DNA of 38,138 bases from JANQGH01 sp039177555 (GTDB taxonomy: Bacteria > Pseudomonadota > Alphaproteobacteria > DSM-16000 > Inquilinaceae), in NCBI GenBank assembly GCA_039177555.1, contig JBCDFV010000043.1, positions 1 through 38,138 of the forward strand, given 5' to 3'. Position 1 is the stretch's first letter. The number at the start of each line of letters is the position of its first letter. This document shows positions 16,169 to 24,046 of this stretch, one piece after another. The notes beneath the pieces were generated by a model. It searched no databases. It saw nothing but the letters and a program-made list of their open reading frames with translations, and had not been told where the DNA came from. Position numbers and translations under genes: made by a program.

Positions 16169-17479
16169 TCAGTAGGTGGCCGGGCCCAAAATCAGGTCCG
16201 GCAGGAAGGTGACGATGGGCGAATAGAACGTGACCAGCGCCAACAGCGCAATCATGCCGATCAGGAAGGGCAACGTGCCGCGTATGACCTCGCCCACCGG
16301 GGCCCTGGCGATGCCGGCCATGACGAACAGGTTCAGGCCGATGGGCGGGGTCAGCATCGCCAGTTCGATGTTCATGATCAGCACGATACCGTAATGCACG
16401 CGGGAGATTTCCAGCGCCTCCAGGATCGGCAGGGTCAGGGGCACGGTGATCAGGGTGATCGAATAGCCTTCCAGGATCATGCCCAGCAGGATCAAGGTGA
16501 TGTTCATGATCAACAGGAACATCCAGGCGGGCAGGCCCAGATCGACGACGGCGGCAACCAGGTCCGCCGCCAAGCCCGACCGCGCGATCCAGTGGGAGAG
16601 CAACAGCGCCGACCCGACGATCAGCATTATCGAACCCGTGCTTTCGACCGACTGGCGGATCATGCCCGGCACCTCGCGCGGCGTGGCGCCGCGATAGACG
16701 AACAAGGTCACCAGCAGCGCCAGGATGGCCGACAAGGCCGCCGCCTCTGTGATCGTGACCAGGCCGCCATAGATGCCGCCCAGAACCACGAACGGCACCG
16801 ACAGGGCGGGCAGGGCCCAGACCGTGGTGCCGACGATGCCGCGCTGGTCCGGTTCCGGCGCTTCGTTCTCGGCCTGCGGCGCTGACCGTTGGGACCGGGC
16901 GCGCACCACGATGATGCCGGCGATCAACAGGGCCTGCAGCAGACCGGGCACCACGCCCGCCAGGAACAGGCGCGGCACCGAGGTTTCGGAGATCAGGCCA
17001 TAGACCACCAGCGGCAGGCTGGGCGGGATCAGAATGCCCAGGGTCGCGGCCGTACCGGTCAGGCCCAAGACGAAGGGCCGTCGATAACCCTTCGACACCA
17101 ACAGCGGCACCGCCATCGTGCCCATGGCCAGTGCGGTGGCGACCGACGAACCGTTGATCGCCGCGAACAGGGCCGTGGCGGCGACCGTGGCGATCGGCAG
17201 GCCGCCGCGCACCCGCCGGAAGGCCAGATTGGCCCAGTCGAACAGGGCCTGGGCGATGCCGCCGCCCTTCATGAACATCGCCGCCATGACGAAGAACGGG
17301 ATGGCCATCAAGGTCGGGGAATTCAGATGGTCCAGCAAATGCTGGCCCAAGCCGGCGATCGAGTTGCCCTCGATCAGCAGCAGCACGATCGCCACGGCAC
17401 CGAGCGCGATGAAGATCGGCACGCCAAGGATCAAGAGCGCGAACAGGCCGACGAGGCCCAGGATGCCTTCGACGATCAT
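16169..17479 (-). CDS. dctM: TRAP transporter large permease (DctM-like)
   Basis: 436 residues from the ATG at 17479, which overlaps the stop of the small permease gene (ATGA), a usual coupling in TRAP operons. About 12 hydrophobic helices; typical motifs are LGVPIFIALG near the start, SPTLMAIPFFVMAAMFMKGGGIA, GLTGTAATLGILIPPSLPLVVYG and LTPPIGLNLFVMAG. It forms the sodium-driven channel for an organic acid captured by the binding protein. A longer upstream frame was rejected since it overlaps the small subunit and lacks membrane character. Confidence 0.95.
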   Translation of the reverse strand: MIVEGILGLVGLFALLILGVPIFIALGAVAIVLLLIEGNSIAGLGQHLLDHLNSPTLMAIPFFVMAAMFMKGGGIAQALFDWANLAFRRVRGGLPIATVAATALFAAINGSSVATALAMGTMAVPLLVSKGYRRPFVLGLTGTAATLGILIPPSLPLVVYGLISETSVPRLFLAGVVPGLLQALLIAGIIVVRARSQRSAPQAENEAPEPDQRGIVGTTVWALPALSVPFVVLGGIYGGLVTITEAAALSAILALLVTLFVYRGATPREVPGMIRQSVESTGSIMLIVGSALLLSHWIARSGLAADLVAAVVDLGLPAWMFLLIMNITLILLGMILEGYSITLITVPLTLPILEALEISRVHYGIVLIMNIELAMLTPPIGLNLFVMAGIARAPVGEVIRGTLPFLIGMIALLALVTFYSPIVTFLPDLILGPATY

Positions 17480-17985
17480 TCGTTCGCCGCCTGCCAAAGG
17501 TGCGAGTGGTCGGAGGATCGGCCGGCCAGAACGCCATAGATCGACTGCGCCGCGATCGACGCCATGCCGACCGGCAGGCAGAGATAGTAGATCCAAAGCG
17601 GGATGCGCCAGGTGCTGCTGGACCGCTCGTCCCAGCGAATCGCCTCCTCCACGACCAGGATGCCGGACCAGCACAGAAGGCCGGCCGTGGCGACGATGAC
17701 AACCAACGTCAGGCCGGTCATGACCGAGCGCAGCCGGGGCGGTGCCGCGTTCAAGAACAGGTCGACGCGGATGTGGGCCTGGTGCCGCGCCGTGCGGCCG
17801 CCGGCGATCATGACGCCCCAGACGATCACCATCACGATGACGTCCAGCGCCCAGTCCACCCGCAGGCCCGGCGCGACATAGCGCGCCAGCACCATGTAGC
17901 AGGCGAGCGCCAGGGCGACGGCACCGCAGAGCGCGATGGCACCGCCCTCGACCCGCGCCAGGGCGTTCAACAGCGCCTTGGCCAT
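17476..17985 (-). CDS. dctQ: TRAP transporter small permease (DctQ-like)
   Basis: 169 residues with four hydrophobic segments (about 16-36, 46-66, 88-110 and 130-150). The motif GGRTARHQAHIRVDLFLNAAPPRLR is the standard DctQ loop. It pairs with the large subunit encoded by the overlapping next gene. The binding-protein gene ends 29 bases upstream, so all three subunits are in one operon with the lyase and hydratase genes. Confidence 0.93.
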   Translation of the reverse strand: MAKALLNALARVEGGAIALCGAVALALACYMVLARYVAPGLRVDWALDVIVMVIVWGVMIAGGRTARHQAHIRVDLFLNAAPPRLRSVMTGLTLVVIVATAGLLCWSGILVVEEAIRWDERSSSTWRIPLWIYYLCLPVGMASIAAQSIYGVLAGRSSDHSHLWQAANE

Positions 17986-18014
17986 GCCGCTTGCCTGGCT
18001 ACCCTATCGGGCCG

Positions 18015-19022
18015 CTATTGGGCGGATACCTCGCGGGCCAGGGTCAGCGTCTCGTCGGAAATCCCCATCTCCGCGGCAACGTCGTCGACGGTCGCCAGCA
18101 GCGCCGCCTGGGCCGTCGCGACCTCTTCCGGCGTCGGCGTGGTGAAGGCGATGCCGTTTTCCGCGTTGATGTCCTGCGCCTCCTCCTGGCGGCGAATGGC
18201 CTCCGCCCGCTCGGTCACGATCGCCTGGTTCCACAGGTCGGTGAAGGTGGTGCGCTGCTCGTCTGTCAGGCTGGCCCAGAAGCCGCGATTGACGATCGGC
18301 ACGTAGTAGAGCGTCTGAACACTGTCGAGAAAACCGGAGCTAACCCCCGCCTCCCAAAGCTGGGCGCTGCGGATGGTCTCGTTGGTGGTCAGGATGCCGT
18401 CGATCGTGCCTTGGGACAGCGCCACCGGCACGTCGCCGAAGCTGATCACCACCGGGTCGGCGTCGAGGGTCTGGTAGTGCGACAGGATCGCCGCACCGCC
18501 GGGAATGCGGATGCGCTGGCCGGCGATATCGTCGTAGGACGTGATCGGCTGATCGGCACCGAAGGTGTGGGCGGCCCCCAGCAGCATCCAATGGCCGGGC
18601 ACGGCAACGTCCAGGGTGTCGGCAATCTGCTGGTTGAGGTCCTGGCCCAGCGGCCCGTCGACGACCTGGTTGAACTGCTCGGCCGGCACACCGGCGAACA
18701 GCGCCAGGTCAAGCACCGAAAGGTCGGGCACGAACGGGCTGAGATAGACCGTCACCGGCACGGCCATGTCGACATCGCCGCGCGCCACCGCCCTCGGCAC
18801 GTCGCGCGCGCCGTATAGCTGGCCGTTGTCGAACAGTTCGCCCACCAGCTCGCCATTCGTCGCCTCGGCAAGGTCGGCCAGGAATTGCTGCAGCGTGATG
18901 TTGCGGATGTGATTCTCGCCCGTGTTGACCGAGATGGTGAAGTCGGTCTGCGCCTGCGCCGCCATCGGCAGCGTTGCCAGACAGGTGCCCGCGATCAGGG
19001 TCGCAAAAAGTCGATTGGCCAT
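18015..19022 (-). CDS. dctP: TRAP transporter substrate-binding protein (DctP-like)
   Basis: 335 residues from the ATG at 19022, preceded by the strong ribosome site GGGGAGGA; earlier in-frame starts lie in the control region. The signal peptide is MANRLFATLIAGTCLATLPMAAQAQ. The mature protein has the TRAP-binding fold: GARDVPRAVARGDVDMAV, then GQRIRIPGGAAILSHYQTL, VPVALSQGTIDGILTTNET and FWASLTDEQRTTF. The substrate-binding Arg lies in the GQRIRIPGG segment. It captures a carboxylate in the periplasm for the DctQM channel; from the context a C5 dicarboxylate is suspected. It is the first gene of the minus-strand operon. Confidence 0.93.
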   Translation of the reverse strand: MANRLFATLIAGTCLATLPMAAQAQTDFTISVNTGENHIRNITLQQFLADLAEATNGELVGELFDNGQLYGARDVPRAVARGDVDMAVPVTVYLSPFVPDLSVLDLALFAGVPAEQFNQVVDGPLGQDLNQQIADTLDVAVPGHWMLLGAAHTFGADQPITSYDDIAGQRIRIPGGAAILSHYQTLDADPVVISFGDVPVALSQGTIDGILTTNETIRSAQLWEAGVSSGFLDSVQTLYYVPIVNRGFWASLTDEQRTTFTDLWNQAIVTERAEAIRRQEEAQDINAENGIAFTTPTPEEVATAQAALLATVDDVAAEMGISDETLTLAREVSAQ

Positions 19023-19170
19023 GGTGGTTCCTCCCCAAACAAGCCGGCCGCCATGTCTCGTTCTTCTGGCAGGGTTTCCGCGGATTCGCCCGTCAGCTTC
19101 CCAGCAGGCTTGCCCTCGGTCTCTCCGCCAATCCTCGGGGCTCTTCCACCCCCGACGGTCGATCGGTTTG

Positions 19171-19202
19171 TTGACTTTGTCCGGACAAACGGTCAAAGTC
19201 AA
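19171..19202. promoter_or_regulatory. Nested inverted repeats between the dctP and CoA transferase operons (putative GntR operator)
   Basis: TTGACTTTG (19171-19179) is repeated inverted as CAAAGTCAA (19194-19202). Inside lies the perfect 14-bp palindrome TTTGTCCGGACAAA (19176-19189). The site is in the only long gap (19023-19230) between the divergent catabolic operons, 29 bases before the CoA transferase ATG. HutC-type GntR proteins bind palindromes of this size with GT/AC half-sites, so the regulator encoded at 20439 is the likely ligand (inference). No clear -10 box was identified. Confidence 0.6.
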
Positions 19203-19230
19203 GATCAAATGAAAACGAGGTGCTTCGGCC

Positions 19231-20430
19231 ATGGGCCTGTTGTCTGGGGTGCGGATTTTGTCGGTGGAGCAGTACGGCGCCGGCCCGTTCGGCACCCAGG
19301 CGCTGGCCGATTTGGGCGCCGAGGTGATCAAGATCGAAAACCCCGGCGATGGTGGCGATGTCTCGCGCTCGCTCGGCCCCTTCTTTGCCGAGGATCTGCC
19401 CGAAACGGCCGACAGCCTGTTCTACGGCGCCGTCAATCGCAACAAGCGCTCCATCGCCTTGGACCTGTCGCGCGACGCGGGGCGCGCGGTCCTGCATCGC
19501 CTGCTGGACGGTGCGGACGCCGTGGCCTGCAATCTGCGCGGCGACGTGCCCGGCCGGCTGGGCCTCACCTACGAGACCCTGGGCGCGATCAAGCCGTCGA
19601 TCGTCTGCTGTCACCTGACCGCCTATGGCCGCACCGGCTCGCGCGCGACCTGGCCGGGCTATGATTACCTGATCCAGGCGGAGGCCGGCTATTTCGACCT
19701 GAATGGCGAGCCGGACAGCCCGCCTTCGCGCTTTGGCCTGTCGATCGTCGATTTCATGACCGGCTATGCCATGGCCCTGGCCCTGGTCTCCGCGATCCTG
19801 CGCGCGCGGTCGACCGGCAAGGGCCAGGACGTGGATGTCAGCCTCTATGATGTCGGCGTCGCCAACCTGAACTACCTGGCATCCTGGGCGATGAACGCCG
19901 GCTACGCGCCGACGCGCCAGCCCCGCTCGGCCCACCCGTCGCTGACCCCGTGCCAGCTGTATCGGACGGAGGATGGCTGGCTCTACATCATGGCCAACAA
20001 GGAGAAATTCTGGTCGATCCTGTGCGATAGCATCGGCCGGCCGGACCTTGCCGCCGACCCGCGCTTCGCCAAGTTCGCCGACCGGCTGAAGCACCGCGAC
20101 ACGCTGACGGAGTTGCTGGACGAAGCGCTGGGCCAAGATACGACGCAAAACTGGATGACACGCCTGTCCGGCGCGGTCCCCTGCGCGCCGGTCAACAGCG
20201 TGGCGGAGGCCCTCGCCTCGCCCTTCCTGGCGGAAAGCGGCATGGCCCAACCGATCGGCCCGGATGCCTGGGAACCCTATCGCATCATGGGCAACCCCAT
20301 CCGCTCCGCCGAACCGCCGGAAAACCGCCCGCCCCCGACGCTGGGCCAGGACACCGACAGCCTTTTGGCCGAGACCGGGCTGGGCGACGCCGACATCAAG
20401 GGGCTACGCGACAGTGGCGTGATCGCCTAG
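19231..20430 (+). CDS. Family III CoA transferase (CaiB/BaiF)
   Basis: 399 residues. Typical features are the N-terminus LLSGVRILSVEQYGAGPFGTQALADLGAEVIKIE, the NRNKRSIALDL stretch, the catalytic aspartate D145 in WPGYDYLIQAEAGY, and TGKGQDVDVSLYD. Family III enzymes form interlocked dimers and move CoA from a donor such as succinyl-CoA to a carboxylic acid. Here it probably activates the imported acid (itaconate or mesaconate, inference) for the hydratase and lyase of the divergent operon. A ribosome site (ACGAGG) precedes the ATG; the GntR gene follows after 8 bases. Confidence 0.92.
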   Translation: MGLLSGVRILSVEQYGAGPFGTQALADLGAEVIKIENPGDGGDVSRSLGPFFAEDLPETADSLFYGAVNRNKRSIALDLSRDAGRAVLHRLLDGADAVACNLRGDVPGRLGLTYETLGAIKPSIVCCHLTAYGRTGSRATWPGYDYLIQAEAGYFDLNGEPDSPPSRFGLSIVDFMTGYAMALALVSAILRARSTGKGQDVDVSLYDVGVANLNYLASWAMNAGYAPTRQPRSAHPSLTPCQLYRTEDGWLYIMANKEKFWSILCDSIGRPDLAADPRFAKFADRLKHRDTLTELLDEALGQDTTQNWMTRLSGAVPCAPVNSVAEALASPFLAESGMAQPIGPDAWEPYRIMGNPIRSAEPPENRPPPTLGQDTDSLLAETGLGDADIKGLRDSGVIA

Positions 20431-20438
20431 TTCGTGCC

Positions 20439-21179
20439 ATGACCGCGCCCATGGCCAGCGACTCACCGCTTTTCAAACGGCTTGCCGGCGACCTGTCCGA
20501 CGCGATTGCGCGCGGCACCTTCAAGATCGGCGAACCCTTGCCGACCGAGATGGAGCTGATGGCCCGCTACGGCGTCTCGCGCCACACCGTGCGCGCCGCC
20601 TTGCGTGAGTTGAAGACGCTGGGCGTGGTCACCGCCCGGCGCGGCATCGGCACCATCGTGAAGCGCGCCGACCCGGCGGCGTCTTATGTCGAGCAATACT
20701 CGTCGGTCGACGAGCTGTTCACCTTCGCCGCCGGCCGGCCGGTCGTGCCGCAAAGCGTGCGCTGGACGGCCATCGACGTTGAAGGCGCCCGCCGCCTGGG
20801 CCTGCCCGCCGGCCGCCGCGCCCTCCTCATCGAAGGCCTGCGCTTCGGCGGCGGCGACCAGCCGGTCGCCTTCGTGCGCATCCATCTCGACCAGCGCTAT
20901 GGCCGGATCGCCGACCAGCTCGACGACCTGCAAACCTCCGTGGCGGAACTGCTGGAACAGGAATTCGCCCTGCGCATCGGCCGCATCGAACAGGAAATCG
21001 ACAGCGACCTGATCGACCCCGACATGGCCAAGATCCTGAACGTCCCCACCGGCACCCCGGCCCTGAAGATCGTCCGCTGGTACTACGCCACCGGCCAACA
21101 ACCGATCGAAATCGCCGAGAGCCTGTACCCGCACGGGCGGTTTGTTTACCGGAATGAGTTGGTGCGGTCTGGGGGCTGA
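20439..21179 (+). CDS. GntR-family regulator, HutC/UTRA subfamily
   Basis: 246 residues. Residues 10-75 form the GntR winged helix (IARGTFKIGEPLPTEMELMARYGVSRHTVRAALREL, then GVVTARRGIGTIV), and residues about 90-240 a UTRA ligand-binding domain (GLPAGRRALLIEGLR, VAFVRIHLD, then VPTGTPALKIVRWYY). It lies 8 bases after the CoA transferase and is likely co-transcribed. It should repress the two divergent operons until the substrate or its CoA ester appears, acting at the palindromes near 19171-19202 (inference). Confidence 0.93.
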   Translation: MTAPMASDSPLFKRLAGDLSDAIARGTFKIGEPLPTEMELMARYGVSRHTVRAALRELKTLGVVTARRGIGTIVKRADPAASYVEQYSSVDELFTFAAGRPVVPQSVRWTAIDVEGARRLGLPAGRRALLIEGLRFGGGDQPVAFVRIHLDQRYGRIADQLDDLQTSVAELLEQEFALRIGRIEQEIDSDLIDPDMAKILNVPTGTPALKIVRWYYATGQQPIEIAESLYPHGRFVYRNELVRSGG

Positions 21180-21246
21180 CACCTGGCATTGACCGCCAAC
21201 CCCTGAACCGTGGACAGTTTTCGCGGAGAAGCAATCAATACTAAAC

Positions 21247-21609
21247 ATGACTCAAGACCAGCAGAGACTGACGGCGCGGACGCGAAGGCAGACTTTTGGT
21301 TTTCTGGGCCTTGCTAGGGACCCGTCGGTCAGAAACGGCATTTTCTGGGGATCAACGCTCATTTCATACTTCGCGGTTGTCGCCTCACTCGCCGCGAATG
21401 CAGACGAGGTGCTGCTTGGCGCTGCCTGGGGCGTATTGGCCGGATTGCTAGCTATCGCGAACTACTTCCTGCCCAGCTACAAAGAAGCCGGCCCGAGATG
21501 GGCGGCGAGAATCTTCGGCAGTGTCATCCCGATGCTGGGGGTCGTCGCGATCATCTATGCACGGCTGATCGACCCGGTCGGGTTTGCGAACGCCATGCGC
21601 GGCTACTAG
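21247..21609 (+). CDS. Small membrane protein of unknown function at the prophage border
   Basis: 120 residues with three hydrophobic segments (about 32-52, 55-78 and 88-108), the second rich in Gly/Ala/Leu. The N-terminal 25 residues are polar with several Arg. Third codon positions are less GC-rich than in the flanking genes, hinting at a foreign or phage origin. It lies between the GntR gene and the first recognisable prophage gene, which is on the other strand. No family recognised and the ribosome site is poor. Confidence 0.6.
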   Translation: MTQDQQRLTARTRRQTFGFLGLARDPSVRNGIFWGSTLISYFAVVASLAANADEVLLGAAWGVLAGLLAIANYFLPSYKEAGPRWAARIFGSVIPMLGVVAIIYARLIDPVGFANAMRGY

Positions 21610-21691
21610 CCAACACTAGAAGAGCATCGATCTGATCTTCTGTCCTTGGTGACCGTCGCGTCGCTCAAATCCTATTGAGTGGGGGCGGGCT

Positions 21692-21985
21692 TCAGGGGCT
21701 CAACTGATCCGGTCGCAACAGAATGTTCTCGATCCTCTCAACATGAGAGGCCAGGTTGTCGATCTGGCGGCCGATGCGGGTTTCGACCTGGTTCAGGGCC
21801 TCGGTGAAGCTCTCCAGCGAGCGTTCGACCTGTTCCTCGACCTGGCCGATGCGGTATTCGTTCTGGTCGATCCGCGCCTCTTGCCGCACACCCCAGACCA
21901 GCAGCACGACAAGCATCCCCAGCAGGGTCAGCACATTGCCGGCGGAGACGGTGCCGTCCCAATGCAGGCGTTTGCTGGTCGCCAC
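21692..21985 (-). CDS. Small phage membrane protein with coiled coil
   Basis: 97 residues from a GTG start. One hydrophobic helix (residues about 17-34, VLTLLGMLVVLLVWGV) is followed by a long amphipathic coiled coil to residue 90 (RIDQNEYRIGQVEEQVERSLESF type heptads). This topology, an N-terminal anchor with a soluble helical domain, is found in phage holin accessory and i-spanin proteins, but no family is certain. It is directly after the gene ending at 21986 in a run of four small envelope-type genes. Confidence 0.68.
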   Translation of the reverse strand: MATSKRLHWDGTVSAGNVLTLLGMLVVLLVWGVRQEARIDQNEYRIGQVEEQVERSLESFTEALNQVETRIGRQIDNLASHVERIENILLRPDQLSP

Positions 21986-22279
21986 CTAACTCTCCGTTCC
22001 GCGCGGCGGCACGGCCCTGCAGCCGTGCGGGAAGGCCGTGATCAGGCACGAGGCGCCGGCGCCCGGCGGGTGGCCGATCAGCAAGCCGGCCTCGCCGCGA
22101 CAATAGAGCGTGAAGGCCACGCCCGAGGGTGCGACCAGCGCGTCGTGATACGCCCAGCCATTGGCCGCCAGCCAATGCAAGGCCTCCTGTGTCGGCCGGC
22201 AATTGGGAACTTGGGCCGGGGCAGGCTGAGACAGCGCGACCGCGATGGCGGCCATCGCCAGGACCCGCGCCGGTTTCAT
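21986..22279 (-). CDS. Small secreted phage protein with cysteines
   Basis: 97 residues. A signal peptide (MKPARVLAMAAIAVALSQPAPAQ) is followed by about 74 residues with four cysteines (NCRP, LYCRG, SCLI and HGCRA), probably forming two disulfides in the periplasm. Its ATG overlaps the stop of the lipoprotein gene upstream (4 bases). No family recognised. Possibly part of the lysis or envelope-modification cassette. Confidence 0.68.
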   Translation of the reverse strand: MKPARVLAMAAIAVALSQPAPAQVPNCRPTQEALHWLAANGWAYHDALVAPSGVAFTLYCRGEAGLLIGHPPGAGASCLITAFPHGCRAVPPRGTES

Positions 22280-22824
22280 GACAGAGACCCCGCCGCCACG
22301 CGCAGGGCCAGGTTGCTGTCCCGCATTTCCTGAAAGGCCCAGTTCACCGTGCCGGTGGACAAGCGCTCGCCCGGCGGCAGTGCCTGGACTTCAAGAACGA
22401 GCACAACCATCCGTTCGTCCGGCAACAAGGCGGCGTTGGCCAGGGCCAGCAGGGCGTCGACATAGGTCAATTCGGTGCCGTCATCGTCGGCCGTGATGGC
22501 GCCCTCCAGGCGCAGGGCCGCGTTGACAGTGGCGGCGAGGCAGAGAAAGGCCGACAGTTCGCCAACCGCGCCATCCTCGACATCCAGCGCCACCAGCCGG
22601 CAGCCCTCCAGCGCCTGCTGGCCGGCATTGCTGGCCTCGACCATGGCGCGCGCCCGTTCTGGCGAAACCTCGCCCGCGCCGATCGTCACGACGCCTTGAT
22701 CGTTCAGCGACGCCAGCAACAGCGCGGCGGTCGCCAGCTCGACGCGCAGGTCGCTCTGTCCCGATCCTATCGAGGCACAGCCCGCGACCAGAACGACCAG
22801 GAAAATCGGCATGAGCCGCCTCAT
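22276..22824 (-). CDS. Phage-encoded lipoprotein of unknown function
   Basis: 182 residues. The N-terminus MRRLMPIFLVVLVAGCAS holds a lipobox (VAGC), so lipidation at C16 is expected. The mature part is largely helical and Ala/Leu rich with acidic patches. Phage lipoproteins may be outer-membrane spanins or superinfection-exclusion factors, but this one is longer than usual o-spanins. It sits 3 bases after the holin-like gene and overlaps the next secreted-protein gene. Confidence 0.7.
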   Translation of the reverse strand: MRRLMPIFLVVLVAGCASIGSGQSDLRVELATAALLLASLNDQGVVTIGAGEVSPERARAMVEASNAGQQALEGCRLVALDVEDGAVGELSAFLCLAATVNAALRLEGAITADDDGTELTYVDALLALANAALLPDERMVVLVLEVQALPPGERLSTGTVNWAFQEMRDSNLALRVAAGSLS

Positions 22825-22827
22825 CGC

Positions 22828-23034
22828 TCAGCCCTCTGGCGGCCGGTTGGGCACGGCATAGACCGTGATCGACCCGATCACCGCGATAAGGGCCGTGTAG
22901 ATGGTCTCAGCCGCGGCCGCCTCGTCGCCCGCAAGCTGGATATGGCCTTGGCTCTGCAGCCAGATCAGCAGTGTGGTGATCGCGGCCACCAGAAACTTCC
23001 TCGATCCGCGAACCCAGTCGATAAGCATGCGCAT
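22828..23034 (-). CDS. Holin-like small membrane protein
   Basis: 68 residues with two hydrophobic helices (about 13-28, KFLVAAITTLLIWLQ, and 43-61, IYTALIAVIGSITVYAV) separated by an acidic turn, and a short C-terminal tail. Size, topology and place after the fibre genes fit a phage holin or similar membrane protein. A strong ribosome site (GAGGAGG) precedes the ATG. No endolysin gene is recognised beside it in this window. Confidence 0.7.
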   Translation of the reverse strand: MRMLIDWVRGSRKFLVAAITTLLIWLQSQGHIQLAGDEAAAAETIYTALIAVIGSITVYAVPNRPPEG

Positions 23035-23060
23035 GGTCTGTGCCCTCCTCTTCAGGCATC

Positions 23061-23080
23061 AAAAAGCCGCCCTAACGGCT
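23061..23080 (-). terminator. Rho-independent terminator between fibre genes and holin
   Basis: On the minus strand AGCCG-TTAGGG-CGGCT is followed by TTTTTG. It lies before the holin start (23034) and after the palindromic element, so the tail/fibre transcript may end here and the holin cassette would need read-through or another promoter. Confidence 0.55.
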
Positions 23081-23120
23081 GATGGGCCGGGGCGGCGGGA
23101 TTGGGGTGTTGAGGCGGCCT

Positions 23121-23363
23121 ATACCAAGGCTTGATGATAATGACTCATGTGACCGTGTTGTCTTTTTCGCTGGTCAGGCGCGTGTCGCGCCGTGGTGTGG
23201 ACATACCACAAGCGGCGCGCAACGCAGCCTTCGGTGGGGCCAAATCGCTCCACGGCTGCGTTGCGCCGCTTGCCCGATGCTGAAGCATCGCGCTGCGCGA
23301 CGCGCCTATCCGTGAACCGATTTGGCCACCATCACATGAGTCATTATCATCAAGCCTTGGTAT
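23121..23363. repeat. 243-bp palindromic (MITE-like) element
   Basis: The ends are perfect 32-bp inverted repeats: ATACCAAGGCTTGATGATAA... at 23121-23152 and its reverse complement at 23332-23363. A second inverted repeat lies nearer the centre: AGCGGCGCGCAACGCAGCC (23211-23229) against GGCTGCGTTGCGCCGCT (23254-23270). A CCAAATCG segment occurs both in the loop and, inverted, near 23316-23330. It has no open frame of its own. It fills the 328-base gap between the last fibre gene (whose TAA touches the repeat end) and the holin gene. The single-strand form would fold into one long hairpin. Confidence 0.8.
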
Positions 23364-24046
23364 TATGCCGCCAGAATCTCCACGGCCGAGCCTGCACAGG
23401 TAACGGTGCCCGAGGCCGTGCCGCCCATCGTGTAGGCGCCCGGCGCCGGGCAGGCGCGATGGGCCGCCGCCGCGAAGAAGTTGCTGTTCGGGTTCCGGTT
23501 CTGGCCCTCGACCAGGCCCGTTGCCAAGCTGAACGGCGTCGCCCGCCCATGCGCGCCCGACAGGGCCAGACTGTTGGCCGCCGTGGTGTTCAGCGTGTAT
23601 TCGCAATTCGACGACGTGCGGGTGTCGGGCTGGACGGCGCCTACGGGCGCGGCGTTGTTGGCGCCCGTGATCTCAAAGCAGATCGCCTGCCACTGATCCG
23701 GGCTCATGCCCGCTGCGACCGTTATGTCCCCGACCGACGTTTCGTCGACGATCCAGAAGAACTGATGCGAGAACTGGTCTTGGAAAAACCGTGTCGCACG
23801 CGCGCGCGCCGCCGATACTTCCACCGCTCCGGCGCCGGCAATCGTCAGGCTGGACGCGTATCTCGGCTGAAAGAAGTTGTCCTCGTTAGAGACAAACAGC
23901 GCCAGCAAACGGCCCGCCGTCTGGCCGCTCAGCGTCAACGTTACCGGGCTGCCCCCGCTGGCAGACCCGAACGCCACGTTGTTCACGACCAGCCCGGCGG
24001 GCGCCGCCGCCGGCTTGATCAGAGCGGGCAAGACACGGGTGCTCAT
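23363..24046 (-). CDS. Distal tail/appendage protein of unknown function
   Basis: 227 residues from the ATG at 24046, which overlaps the stop of the collagen-like fibre gene (ATGA). The sequence is rich in small residues and beta-strand patterns (VTLTLSGQTAGRLLALFVSNED, FWIVDETSVGDITVAAGM, FEITGANNAAPVGAV), with two C-terminal cysteines. It resembles a jelly-roll type receptor-binding or decoration protein; the gene at 26901-27626 has a similar layout. Its stop touches the end of the 243-bp palindromic element. Confidence 0.72.
   Translation of the reverse strand: MSTRVLPALIKPAAAPAGLVVNNVAFGSASGGSPVTLTLSGQTAGRLLALFVSNEDNFFQPRYASSLTIAGAGAVEVSAARARATRFFQDQFSHQFFWIVDETSVGDITVAAGMSPDQWQAICFEITGANNAAPVGAVQPDTRTSSNCEYTLNTTAANSLALSGAHGRATPFSLATGLVEGQNRNPNSNFFAAAAHRACPAPGAYTMGGTASGTVTCAGSAVEILAA

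Noticed and set aside
14058..16175. A 705-codon plus-strand frame opposite the hydratase and lyase genes
   Set aside because: Antisense of two recognised enzyme genes with no protein-like features.
15306..17702. A 798-codon frame joining the CitE-like lyase with upstream sequence
   Set aside because: The upstream half is a shifted frame of the TRAP permease genes; the lyase starts at 16151 with family-typical sequence.
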